Source: Pyropia haitanensis | Taxonomy: Eukaryota > Rhodophyta > Bangiophyceae > Bangiales > Bangiaceae | DNA length: 64,000 bases | Assembly (NCBI GenBank): GCA_008729055.1 | Contig: SDUX01000001.1 | Span: forward strand, 1,054,001 to 1,118,000 | Direction of reading: 5' to 3' | In this document: in pieces, positions 15,541 through 25,769 of the stretch | How positions within the stretch are numbered: position 1 is the first letter of the stretch | Layout: each line of letters opens with the position of its first letter | Notes under the pieces: generated by a model | Told to the model about the DNA's origin: nothing | Databases searched by the model: none | Seen by the model: only the letters and a program-made list of their open reading frames with translations | Position numbers and translations under genes: made by a program

Positions 15541-17544
15541 TCAGCCGGCCTCCCCCCCCGCCCCCCCCTCCTTGGCCGCCTTGGCCAACCCCACTGCCGC
15601 CGCGATGCCCACCGCCGGCGGCACCTCGGGCCCGAGCGCGGTGATGCCCGCCTCCTTGGCCAGCACCCGGCTGGCCATCACGTGGAAGCGGTCGAGGCAG
15701 GCGGTCATGGCTTCGTACTTGGCCGCCGCCGCCCCGCCGTCGGCGACGCCCGCCTCGGCGGCGGCACCACCCGCACCCGCATCCCCCTCACCCGCCGCCG
15801 CGCGACCCGCGGCGGTGGCGGCGGCGGCCACCTCGGCGGGTGCCGCGTCCGCCTCCACACTCGCCTCCATGGCGGCCATAAACGCGGCCGCCGGCCGCGG
15901 GCACACCTCGCACGCGACGCAGTAGTTGAGGGCGACCATGGCCTTGGCCTTGCGCTCCTCGTCGACGCCCGTCCAGCGGCGCACCGCGTCCGCGGCGCCG
16001 CCGCACGCGCCGCCCAGGTGCTCCCCAATCGACCGCACGCGCTCGACGGTGAGGCTAGAGAGGAAGGCAAACTCCTCCGCGTCCAGCCGCTCCCCGCCCA
16101 CGACGCTGCCGGGGCCAGCCGCGGGGGCGGCCGCGGCGGGCGCCGCCGGTCCACCCGCCCGCGCAGCCCCCGGGGTCGCGCCGGCCGTCGCCGCACCCGC
16201 CGCCACCGCCGCTGGTGCTGCGGCCGCCGCCCCGCGCGCGTCCCCTGCCGGGCGGGCCGATGCCGGTGGCCCCGCAATGGACCCAATGTCCGCCCGCCCG
16301 CCGCTGGCCGCCACCCGCGCGCGGTAGCAGAGGCGGTCCCACACCGCTGACGCGCTGTCCGCCGCGGGACGCACGTGAATCTCAATCGGCTCTGCCCGCC
16401 CGTCGTCCCAGTGGTAGTAGTCAATGACGTACCGGACGGGCGTGCCGCAGCGGTCAACGACCCAGTCGTGGCGGTCAAACGGGGCGGGGTAGCCGCGGAG
16501 GGCGCAGCGGAAGCGCGACGCGGGGGAGCGGTCGTGCGGGCGCCCACGAAACTGGGCCAGCGACGGGTACGCGCACTCGGTGGCGTGGTAGGCGCGCTCC
16601 CACGCGAGCACCTCTGCCCAGGTTGCCTCGTTCATGCTGTTGTGCACCGCCACCACCGCGTCCATGTCCGCCTCCTCCACGTCCGCGGCCTTGCCCTTGC
16701 GGCTGAGGGCGTTGTAGAACATTTGCTGCGACGGGTACACCCACACGTCGGCGGCTGTCGGGTCCGACACCTTGGGGATGGACGACCGCTCCCGGTCCGT
16801 GCTCAGCGGCGCCCCCTGCCCGGGGGAGGGGGTCTGGTTGGGGGAGGTGGGCATCAAGTTGCGGGGGTCCAGCCGGTTGCCATACACATCGTACACGGGC
16901 TGGGGGGAGGCACCCCCCGCCGTCGTTGCCGCCGCCGCCGCCGCCGCGTCGGGCGCGCCCGCCGCCCGCGGCGGCGCCGCCTGTCGTCCCGCCGCCCCCC
17001 CAGCTGCGGCCGCCCGCGCCAGCGCGGCGGCGCCACCGCCCTCGCCCAGCTTGCGGTGATCCACGGGGCACTTGGACGGCGGGCCGGCCGCCGCCGCCGC
17101 CGCCGCGGGCGCCCCCGCTGGCGGCCCCTCTGGTGCCCCCGCCGCCGCCGCCGCCGCCGACGATGACGACCGCGCCGCCGCGGCGTGGCGGAGCGCCGCC
17201 GCGCCACCACCCGGGCCCAAGTTGCGGTGGTCCACCGGGCACTTGGACGGAGCGTCGGTGGCCGCGGCCGCCGGTGGAGGCGACCGCGGCGGCAGTGGAG
17301 CGGCGGCGGCAGCAGCGGCGTCGGGGGCGGCGGCTGCCCCGCCGGCGCCAACGGGGCAGCGGCGGGGTTGGGCAGTGGCGGCACCCGCCGCCGCGGCCGC
17401 GCGGGCGCCGAGGATGCCGCCAGGGATGGGATCACCGGCAGCAACGCCGCCGCCGCCGTCGCCGCCGCCGCTACTGCCCGCAGCGGTGGCGCCGCGCGCC
17501 GCCCGCGCGGCCGCCTCGGCGTCCATCCGGTGGCCCCACAGCAT
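15541..17544 (-). CDS. HCCS: Holocytochrome c synthase (cytochrome c heme lyase)
   Basis: This enzyme attaches heme covalently to the CXXCH site of cytochrome c in the mitochondrial intermembrane space. The single exon encodes 667 residues. Three heme-regulatory CP motifs lie in the N-terminal third: CPVGA at about 63, CPVDHRNLG at 102 and CPVDHRKLG at 159. The catalytic core at about 215-430 shows the family blocks WVYPSQQMFYNAL, VHNSMNEATW (equivalent to the heme-ligating His region), GRPHDRSPASR, PFDRHDWVVDRCG and VRYVIDYYHWDD, ending in SASAVWDRL. Human HCCS has 268 residues. The excess is Ala/Gly-rich linkers plus a 230-residue C-terminal extension (NYCVACEVCP, CLDRFHVMASRV) that I do not recognise. 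It is divergent with adrenodoxin reductase. Confidence 0.93.
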   Translation of the reverse strand: MLWGHRMDAEAAARAARGATAAGSSGGGDGGGGVAAGDPIPGGILGARAAAAAGAATAQPRRCPVGAGGAAAAPDAAAAAAAPLPPRSPPPAAAATDAPSKCPVDHRNLGPGGGAAALRHAAAARSSSSAAAAAAGAPEGPPAGAPAAAAAAAGPPSKCPVDHRKLGEGGGAAALARAAAAGGAAGRQAAPPRAAGAPDAAAAAAATTAGGASPQPVYDVYGNRLDPRNLMPTSPNQTPSPGQGAPLSTDRERSSIPKVSDPTAADVWVYPSQQMFYNALSRKGKAADVEEADMDAVVAVHNSMNEATWAEVLAWERAYHATECAYPSLAQFRGRPHDRSPASRFRCALRGYPAPFDRHDWVVDRCGTPVRYVIDYYHWDDGRAEPIEIHVRPAADSASAVWDRLCYRARVAASGGRADIGSIAGPPASARPAGDARGAAAAAPAAVAAGAATAGATPGAARAGGPAAPAAAAPAAGPGSVVGGERLDAEEFAFLSSLTVERVRSIGEHLGGACGGAADAVRRWTGVDEERKAKAMVALNYCVACEVCPRPAAAFMAAMEASVEADAAPAEVAAAATAAGRAAAGEGDAGAGGAAAEAGVADGGAAAAKYEAMTACLDRFHVMASRVLAKEAGITALGPEVPPAVGIAAAVGLAKAAKEGGAGGEAG

Positions 17545-17806
17545 CGTTGTGGGCGGGTGGCCAAGGGATGAAAATGTAGAGGAACGACGGCGGGGGGGGG
17601 GGGGGGGCGGGGAGGCAAGATGAGGGTGGCTGGCGGCAGAGTGTCGTTACCTCGGTGCGTGGGAGGGGATGGGAAGGCGACGACGCCGGCTGGTGGAAGC
17701 CCTTTTCAATGGAATCAACGTTCGTAATTATAACAAATACAGGAAGCAGTCGCGATAAGTGACAATTTTCGCCTTGTCTAAGGGGTGCTAGATTCCATAG
17801 TTCTTG
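17545..17806. promoter_or_regulatory. Shared intergenic promoter between HCCS and adrenodoxin reductase
   Basis: Only 262 bases separate the two divergent start codons. The middle (17690-17800) is markedly AT-richer than its surroundings, with AATTATAACAAATAC at about 17724-17738. A 14-base G-run lies at 17592-17605 on the HCCS side. The arrangement implies a bidirectional promoter. Confidence 0.65.
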
Positions 17807-19963
17807 ATGGATCACACCTTCCTGCCATTCCAGCGGGTTCTCGTTCATCGATGGCCGCGTCATCCACCAGCGCCGACGCGTCTGTACTACGGCATCGCCC
17901 TTCCGCCACGCCACAATGCGGCTGCACGCTTCCCCAGCGCGCCATCCCCACCCGGCGTGACCTTTCCAAACACCCTCCCCACCTATTCTTTGCGGAACGC
18001 GATGCCACCGTCATCTGGTCCCTTGCGGGTGGCCATTGTTGGTGCGGGCCCTGCCGGTCTGTACGCCGCGTCGTCGCTGCTCACCCTCTCTCGGACGTGG
18101 CCGGCCCCGCTTGGGGTGCCCCCGGTAAAGGCAGCAGCAGTAACGGCGGCGGCGCGCGCGGCAGCCACCCCTGCAGCGCGTCCGCGGGCCACCACCGCCG
18201 TCGTCGCCACCCCGCAGCTGCCGCCGCCGCTGGGCGCCGCCGTCGCGATTGACATTTTCGAGGCGGCGGCGGTGCCGTTTGGCCTCATCCGCTCAGGCGT
18301 TGCGCCCGACCACGGGTCGGTCAAGCGGGTGGCGATAACGTTTGACGCGGCCGTCCTCGGCCACCCCGCCGTGCGGCTGTTTGCCAACACCCCCGTGTCG
18401 GCCGGCGGCGGCGAGGGCGGCGGCGCCGGGGGGGAGGGGGGGAAGGCCGCCGCCGATGGCAGCGTGCCGCTGCCCGTCCTGCAGTCTGCGTACCACGCGG
18501 TAATTGTCGCGGTGGGCGGCGGGGGGGGGGTGGTGCCGGAGCTGCCCGGCGCGCACCTGCGGGGCGTCGTGCCGGCTCTCGACTACGTGGGGTGGCTCAA
18601 TGGTCACCCTTCGGCGACGGTGACAGCGGCCGCGGGGGAGGGGGCGTCGAGGGCGCAAACCGTGAAGACGCTGCCGCCGGGGGGACTGTCTCGCAACACC
18701 CCCGTGGCGTCGACGGTGGTCCTCGGCGCCGGCAACGTGGCGCTGGACGTGGCGCGGTCGCTGGTGACCGCCCCCGCCGGCCTGGCCGCCGCCACCGACG
18801 CGGCGGCCGGCGCGGTCGGCGTGCTGGCGTCGTGGGAGGCGGCGGCGGCCGCGTCGGCCACCCGCAGGGTGGTGACGATCGCCGCCCGGCGGGGGCCCGC
18901 ACAGGCAGCGTGGACGCCAAAGGAGCTGCGGGAGCTCCTCGGCGGCGCCTCCCCCGTCGAGGGGGGGGGGAAGTGGACGGTGGACGTTGAGCGGGACGCC
19001 GTCGTGCTCGACGACGTTGACGCGGCGGCGGTGGCCAAGACGCGGCCCGCCCGCCGGTCTATCGAGGCGCTGCAGGCCGCCGCCGACGCGTCGGTAGCGC
19101 CGCGAGAGGTTGACGGCGGCGGTGATGGCGGCGGCGGCAGCGATGGTGGCGGCGATGGTGGCGGCGGCGGCGGCTCCTCTGGGGCCTTGCGGGAGGTGCG
19201 GCTGCGGTTTTGCCTCCGCCCGATGGCGTTCCTGCCGTCCTACACCGACGACACGCGGGTGGGCGCAGTCCGGTTTGAGCGGGTGACGCTGAGTGGACCC
19301 GTCGGCAGCCGGACCGGCATTCCGACCGGCGAGATGGTGACGCTGCCCGCCGACTTGGTCATCACCGCCACCGGCTACGCCGGCTGCCCGCTCGTGGGCG
19401 ACGGCAGCGCCGCCGGCGGCCTGCCGCGGAACCCCGCCACGGGCGGCGTCGCGCACATGGGCGGTCGCGTCCTTGCAGCCGCGGCCAACAGCGGCGGCAG
19501 CGACGTGACCGCCGCCGCCGCGGCGACCGTGCCGGGCCTGTACGTGGCCGGCTGGGCCAAGCGGGGACCGTCGGGGATTATCGCGACCAACAAGTGGGAC
19601 GCGGAGGAGACGGCGGCAGCGGTGATGGCCGACTGGGCCACGGGGCTGCTGCACCGCCGCGCCGCCGCCGGAGCCGCTGCCGGCGCCACCGCGGTTGACG
19701 ACGACCCGGCCGCGGGGGCGGTGGCGGCCGCCGCCGCCGCGGGCCGGCAGGTGGTGGACGCTGCTGGGTGGGGGCGCATCGACGCGGCGGAGCGGGCGGC
19801 GGGGGTGGCGGCGGGAAAGGCAGAGGGGGTGCGGGAAAAGGTGGTGGCGACGCCGGCACTGCTCGCGCTGGCGCGGGGGGAGGGCGCGACGGCCGCCGCC
19901 GCGGCGGCCTTGGCAGCCGCGGACCGCCGTCGCGGAGCCGCGGACCGCCGCCGCGGCGGGTGA
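17807..19963 (+). CDS. FDXR: NADPH:adrenodoxin (ferredoxin) oxidoreductase, mitochondrial
   Basis: The product transfers electrons from NADPH through FAD to mitochondrial ferredoxin, which feeds Fe-S cluster and heme A synthesis. The ATG at 17807 gives 718 residues. An Arg-rich, acid-poor leader of about 65 residues suits mitochondrial import (a second in-frame ATG is at 18002). Landmarks: FAD-binding VAIVGAGPAGLY at about 75, PFGLIRSGVAPDHGSVK near 160, NADP-binding VLGAGNVALDVAR near 305, ARRGPAQAAWTPKELREL, ATGYAG near 522, and the C-terminal block GLYVAGWAKRGPSGIIATNK near 580. The family is usually 460-490 residues. The extra length is Ala-rich and (GGD)n-like insertions, including a Gly/Asp run near 430-450. 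The frame is unbroken through several G-runs. Confidence 0.95.
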   Translation: MDHTFLPFQRVLVHRWPRHPPAPTRLYYGIALPPRHNAAARFPSAPSPPGVTFPNTLPTYSLRNAMPPSSGPLRVAIVGAGPAGLYAASSLLTLSRTWPAPLGVPPVKAAAVTAAARAAATPAARPRATTAVVATPQLPPPLGAAVAIDIFEAAAVPFGLIRSGVAPDHGSVKRVAITFDAAVLGHPAVRLFANTPVSAGGGEGGGAGGEGGKAAADGSVPLPVLQSAYHAVIVAVGGGGGVVPELPGAHLRGVVPALDYVGWLNGHPSATVTAAAGEGASRAQTVKTLPPGGLSRNTPVASTVVLGAGNVALDVARSLVTAPAGLAAATDAAAGAVGVLASWEAAAAASATRRVVTIAARRGPAQAAWTPKELRELLGGASPVEGGGKWTVDVERDAVVLDDVDAAAVAKTRPARRSIEALQAAADASVAPREVDGGGDGGGGSDGGGDGGGGGGSSGALREVRLRFCLRPMAFLPSYTDDTRVGAVRFERVTLSGPVGSRTGIPTGEMVTLPADLVITATGYAGCPLVGDGSAAGGLPRNPATGGVAHMGGRVLAAAANSGGSDVTAAAAATVPGLYVAGWAKRGPSGIIATNKWDAEETAAAVMADWATGLLHRRAAAGAAAGATAVDDDPAAGAVAAAAAAGRQVVDAAGWGRIDAAERAAGVAAGKAEGVREKVVATPALLALARGEGATAAAAAALAAADRRRGAADRRRGG

Positions 19964-21870
19964 GCATCAAGCAAAGCAGGTGCATGCCGTGTTCGTGGAA
20001 GAGGGAACTCGGGGGGCGGGCCCTCTCCCTCCCCTCTCTGGTGGTGGACGGGGACCACTGCCGCCTCGGCTGACGGCGGTCTTGACGATATAGGGCCTGC
20101 AGCGGGTGCAACGGCCACGCCGGCAGCTGGATGCACTGCCGTACCGAGGCAGAAAAGAATTATCATCGCTTTCTTGCGGCGGTGCAGTCCTGGTCACGAG
20201 CGCACCGGGGGCTTACCCACGTGGCACATTTCATCTCATCCTGCCGTTGACCGTGCGCGCTCGCGTGTCCCACCCTCGCTCGTCTTCCCCACCTCTCCCC
20301 CGTGCCCCCTCGTCCAACCTCCCCCCCCAACGCCGCCCCCCCGAGCCCCCCCCTCCCCCCCTCCCAGCGTCTTCCCGGTGTGGCGGCGGCGCCGCTCTTC
20401 GGGCGCCGCCTGCACTCGCGCCGCGCTTCTCCTCCCGCAGCCGCCGACCCCGCTGCCGGCAACCTTGCACTTGCGCGGCGAGTCGAGTGGCGTTGCACGT
20501 CGCCCTCCCCCACCCCCTATCGGTGCCGTGATGGCGCCCGCCGCAGCGGCCCGCCGCGCCTGATGAGCTCCCGCCCGCGCCGTCGGCCGCCGTGGGCTCC
20601 GTACGGCCCGCCGTCCCGCTGTCGCCACCGCCGTCGCTGCCGCCGCCCCTGCCTGCGTGTCGGGCGGCGCGCGCGGCCGTGGCGGCGGCGACAGCGGCGG
20701 CGGCGGCGGCGGCACGAGCGGGGTCGTGTTCGTCCGCTGCTCCCCGTCCCCCCCTTGGCGTCCCGCTCTGGGCTGCCGCCATCCGCGTTGGCGCCGTTGC
20801 TGCCGTTGCCGCTGCCGCGACGCCTGCGGCGCGTGCCGGCCGGCCTGCGCGGTGTGGCGCTGCACTTGTGGGACCGGGGGGGGAGGGGAAGGGCGGCAGG
20901 GCGGTAGCGGCGGGAACTCGGCCCCCCGGAGCTGCTCCTTCTGCCGACCGCCGCCGCCCCCCGCGGCCGTGACGTGTGTGCGCGTCGACCACGGGGGCAA
21001 GCCGCTGTTGGTGGACGCCGCCGCCACCGTCAGCTACCGTTCCTCCCCGCCACCTCTCCCCTGCCTCCCTTCCCCCCCCTCCCCCGCCGTCTCACCCGCC
21101 GCCTCTCGCCCTCCATTCTTTCTCCTCGCGTACTTGGGCAGCGCGGCGGCGTGTGTCGTTTTTTTTTCTCCGTCCCGCCGTTTTCCGCGCCCCTCCCCTC
21201 CTGGCGCCTACTGAGCTTGCCACTGGTGGTCGCGTGGCAGTCGCCGGCACCCTCTTGCCCCGTCACGGTTGGTTTGGCGTCCACGATTGGCGTCGGGGTG
21301 TGGGGGGGGGAGAGGAGGGGTGGCGCAGGCCTGCTCCGTGGCGTCAGGTGGTGGTGGACGCGCGTCCGCCGCCGCGCAGAGGGCACGGGGTAAAAGCGCC
21401 TCGGTGGGAGGGGGGGCTTCGGGTGCCGCGCGGACGGGGCGGCGGCTCGCCCGCGCCCCCGTGCTGCGGCTTGCTTCATTCCGCTGCCGTTGCCGCTGCG
21501 CCCCGCGGGTTGCGCGGTACCAGTTACTCGCTGCTTGCCCGCATCTGTCGCTGCCGCTGGGGGGCGCCGCCGCCGCGCTCCGCCCCGCCCCACCCCGCCC
21601 CGCCCCGCCGCGCCCCACCGTCTGTGTGTCGCCCCCCGTGGGGCCACACACACACGTGCGCTGCCGCCGACTGGGGGTCTGGCGACCGCGCTTGCGTTCC
21701 CAGTACGCGTCCCCGGTTGTGCATTGACGGCAGTACCGGTAGGGTGACGCACACGTGCGCACTCGCTCCACCCCTTCCTTCTCCTCCACGCTCCGTTCCG
21801 TTGTCTCCCCTGTGCCGCGCCGCGACCGCCTTGCCCTTCCCCGCCCCCCCTCCCCCTCACGTTACCCACT
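19964..21870. other. Intergenic C-rich DNA, no gene recognised
   Basis: The 3' end of the reductase is followed by GC-rich DNA with many C-runs and degenerate CCGCCCCGCCC motifs around 21585-21620. A small frame fragment at 20966-21040 (VTCVRVDHGGKPLLVDAA) looks exon-like but has no convincing splice partners. The last 200 bases are presumably the promoter and 5' UTR of the kinase. Confidence 0.5.
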
Positions 21871-24519
21871 ATGAGTGACCTCGGTAGCGACGGGGCGGAC
21901 CTCGGCAGCGGCCTGTCCATCCCCTCCCTCCCCAGCGTGAGCACGCCGTCCGGCCGGTCGGGCCATGGGGTGTTTGGCGGGGGCGGCGCCAAGGGGGCGG
22001 ACGCGCCGCCCCTGACTGGCAAGCGCACCATGGCCGGCTGGCTGCACAAAGAGGGCAAGCGCCTCCGCGGCCGCACGCGGCGGTACCTCATCGCCACCGA
22101 CGAGGTGCTTGCGCAGGCGCCCAAGGAGGGCGCCTCCCCGTCGTGGACGGTCGCGCGGGACGACGCGCACGTCTACCCGGGGGAGCGGCCGCTGGAGCTG
22201 GTCGTCGCGACGCCCCGGCGGACCGTCTCGTACTTTGCCGAGGATACGGCCGAGCTGGTCCGGTGGTTGCGGGCGCTGAGGAATTCGCAGAGCGTACGTT
22301 TTGGGTGGGCGGGGGTTGGCTCGGGGAGCGAGGTGGGCGTGGAGGAGGGGGGGGGGAGCGACGCTCAGCGGGGTGAACGGGTCTGCTGCGGATGTGGGCG
22401 GCACGTTGTTTCGAGTAGGGACTGGGGGTTGCGCCTGCTCGTGGAGCTGCTAGTGTACCGCCTGGTGACGGCGGGGGGGGAGGGTGACTGCGGCGGTGTG
22501 CCGTTGCGATGGGGTCGCTCTCCCGCTATGCATGCTGCACGGTTGAGGGGACTCCTGGATGTAGCCCCTTGCCGGTGAGATGGCTTCGTGGCGACGGCGC
22601 TGATACTTTGCTCATGAGCTGTGTTCGCGCAGTTGGCTGTACCCCGTCTCCCCCCCGTCCGCGCCTCGTTTGCCTCGCTGCGTGGCCTGCGTGCTAGGAG
22701 GTCATACGCGAGCGCGTGGCGCTGAGACTGACGACGACTGCTACTGATGTGCTTTGCGTGGTTGTCTGTTGGGCTGTGTTGCGCTTTGGCTGGTGTGGCG
22801 GCGCGTCCCTGTGCTGTTGGCCGGCCCCCACAGCTGCTGTCAGACTTTTACGTCGTCGAGCGCCAAATCGGCAAGGGCTCGTACGGCGAGGTCTTTCTAG
22901 GCCACGACATCATCACCCACGAGCCGTGCGCGATTAAGGTGATCAAGAAGAACCCGTTTAACCGCAAGCAAAAGAAGTTTATCGAGCGCGAGTCGGCCAT
23001 CATGAAGACTGTGGACAATGCGTACATCGTGCAGACGCTCGACGTATTCGAGTCGCACGGCGCGGACGGGTCGCTGACGATCGTGTCGGAGTATTGTGGC
23101 GGCGGCGAGCTGTTTGACCTCATCATTGCGTCGCAGTGCTTTACGGAAGACAAGGCGCGACATATCATGCGGCAAGTGCTGCTGGGCGTAGACTACCTCC
23201 ACTCGCGTGGCATCGTGCACCGGTAGGTCTGGGGGCGTGAACGTGTAACATGGGGAGGGGGGGGTGGTTGCACCGCTCGTGGGCGAAGACGAGTCCTACG
23301 CGCCGCAGAGCACCCCCGAAGCCGCTCGCTGATGGGACCGCCCTGTATGTCGGGCACAGTCGCTGCTGTTTGTTATTGCCAGGCGTGGCTAGCTCGTTGG
23401 TCGACGCGTCAACTGTCAAGCGAGCCCGTGCTGACTTGTTTCCTTTGGCGGGCGACGTCTCTTGCGTGTCTTGTGCTTCCTGGGCGGTACACCTTGACAT
23501 GGCCTCGTCACAGGGACATCAAGCCAGAAAACATCTTGGCCTGCTCCACCACGTGGCCTCTTAACGTCAAGCTCACGGTACGTGTTGCTGGGACCGCACC
23601 CACCCCTTACCTGGTGAACAGTGGGGTCAGCGCCTCTGTGTCGGCGACGGCGTGCATCGCAGAGTGTGCTCGACTACTATTTTGGACACTTCCCTGACAT
23701 TGCTTCCGTAGCTGTGTGGCTGCTCCCCTTCGCTGCGTTGTGGCTCTGCCCAACCTCCGCGACTGACCCCGCCCCTACCCTTTCGTTCCTCGGTTCCCAC
23801 TGCTGCAGGACTTTGGGCTGTCCAACTTTATCGACGGCGACAGCAACTGCCAGGACAATGCGCTGCTGTCGCATGTCGGCACCAGCTACTACATCAGCCC
23901 TGAGATCCTGGGCAAGAAGGGCTACGGCCCGCCCGTCGACCTGTGGGCAAGCGGCGTCGTCCTGTACATCATGCTCTGCGGGCGCTTCCCCTTCTTTGGC
24001 AAAACTGACGTAGAGTACGTGCAGTCCCTCCACCGGGGCGCCAACATTACAGGCCCCGACTGGGATTCCGTGTCGGACACGGGCAAGGCCTTCCTCTGCT
24101 CGCTGCTGTCGCTCGACCCAAAACGGCGGCTGACGGCCAAGGAGGCGCTCGACCACGACTGGATGCTCGAAGGGTCGGACGGCCTCCAAAAGAACCTGTC
24201 GTCGCCGGCGCTGCTCGGGTCGGTCGACCATGCCGCGCCAGCGACGGCGGACGGCGGCGACCAGACCGTCGCGCCGGTGGCGGTCGTCGGCCGCCGGACG
24301 GCCGGCGGCGGGAGGCGGCCGCCGGTCGGTGCGGCGGCGGGCGTGCCACGCGCGGCCGCGGCGGGGGCGGCGGCGGGGGCGTCAGGGGCGGGGGGGGCAC
24401 GGGTACCCGCCGCCGCCGGCGGGGCGGGCGGCGGCGCCAAGGGCGCCCCCGCCGCCCTGTCTCCGACCGCCGTGGCGGCCGGCGCGATGACCGACGCGTC
24501 GGGGCGGCCGCTCGGCTAG
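21871..24519 (+). CDS. PH-domain serine/threonine kinase of the CaMK group (528 aa, 4 exons)
   Basis: The exons are 21871-22293, 22834-23222, 23514-23577 and 23809-24519. All three introns are GT-AG (donors GTACGT, GTAGGT, GTACGT), and the phases join cleanly. Residues about 52-141 form a PH domain (MAGWLHKEGKRLRGRTRRYL ... AELVRWLRAL) that fills exon 1. The kinase domain has the Gly loop IGKGSYGEVF, Lys in CAIKVIKK, a catalytic HRDIKPEN spanning the exon 2/3 junction, DFGLSNF opening exon 4, YYISPEI in place of APE, and DLWASGVVLYIMLCGRFPF. These features are CaMK-group. The Ala/Gly-rich C-terminal 100 residues show no clear calmodulin-binding helix. The PH domain suggests recruitment to phosphoinositide membranes. 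Substrates are unknown. Confidence 0.93.
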
Positions 24520-25769
24520 GCAGTGCCCCCGCAGTCGGCCCGCGACGGGGCGCGCTGCCGCGGCATCGCCGCGCCGGCCACCTGCCTCGTCACCCCGCCC
24601 ACGTGCCGACCGGGCGGGCGCGTTTGAGTTGTCCCTTGAAGGGCATTGAGAGGGAGGCGGAGGGGTATGCGGGGGGAAGAGGGGGGGGGGGGGTTTGGGC
24701 GGGAGAGGAGGGAGAGGGAGGTGGGTGACATGGCCTGACCGCCACACCTCCCACCGCCACCTTGATTCTTTTCTTCTTGTTTTTTTCGCTGCTGCCTTGC
24801 CCCGCTTGCCGCCGGGGCCTCTGCCCGCCTCTGCTTTGTCGGTGGCAGCGGAAAAGGGGGGGACGGCGTTGGGGGACTATGGCAGTGGGGGCGGCCGTGG
24901 CGCCGACCACGCCGGTCATGGCCGCCCCGTCCGAGCCGTCGCCGCGGCCTGCTGGCGGGAGGACCGCCGTCACTGCCGCCACCGCCACCGCGGCCACCGC
25001 CGCCGCCGGCGCCGCCGTTGGACCACACGCCGCGGGCCGCCCCCCCACCCCCCCGCCCCCCCAACCACATCACGCGGTCGACCGGCGGCGGCCACGGCGG
25101 CCACCGCGGGTCCCCGCGGCGGCGGGGCGACCGGCCGGCGCGGCGCCCCCCCCCCCCCCCCCCCTCCATGCCGCCGCGGCGGCCGCCCCGCCGCCGCCAC
25201 CCGCCACCGCGGCGGCCGCCCGCGGCCGCGCCGTCCACACCCCCACCGCCCGCGACCGCACCGGCCGCGCCGCGCCCGCGCACGCCGCCCGCGACGCGCG
25301 TGCCACGCGTGCGCCGCGGCCGCGGCACGGCCGCGGCACGCGCGGGCGGCCACGCCCGCACCACGCCCACGCGCCGCGCCCGCGCACGCCGCCCGCGATG
25401 CCCGTGCCACACGCGCGCCGCGGCCGCGGCACGGCCGCGGCACGCGCGGGCGGCCACGCCCGCACCACGCCCACGCCACGCGGCCGCCACACCGGCGCGG
25501 CCCGTGCTTTCCCCGCCCCAGCCGCGGCACGCGCCGCCGCCGCGTCGGTGGCATGGGTGGCCACCGCGGCGGCAGCGCCTCCCCCCAAATACAAAAAAAA
25601 AGTGCCCGTCCGCACCATGGCCGCCGACGCCCGAAAAAAAGACGGCGGCCGCGGCGGTAGGTCTAGGGCACAGGCGCCGCCCACTCTGCTCCCCCGCCCC
25701 CCCTCCAAAAAAAAATAGGCGCCCCAAAAACAGCGGCCGGTCTGACTTGCGCTCCCCTCCCCTTGCCGG
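24520..25769. other. Intergenic GC-rich DNA between convergent genes
   Basis: The 3' ends of the kinase (plus) and the histone methyltransferase (minus) face each other here. The sequence is low-complexity CGG/CCG with a 104-bp duplication (listed separately) and A-runs at 25597-25606, 25635-25641 and 25706-25715 that could hold polyadenylation sites. No additional gene is supported. Confidence 0.55.
25281..25488. repeat. 104-bp tandem repeat, two copies
   Basis: The CACGCCGCCCGCGA start occurs at 25281 and 25385. The shared core contains CGCGGCCGCGGCACGGCCGCGG, itself nearly palindromic, followed by CACGCCCGCACCACGCCCAC. Confidence 0.8.
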
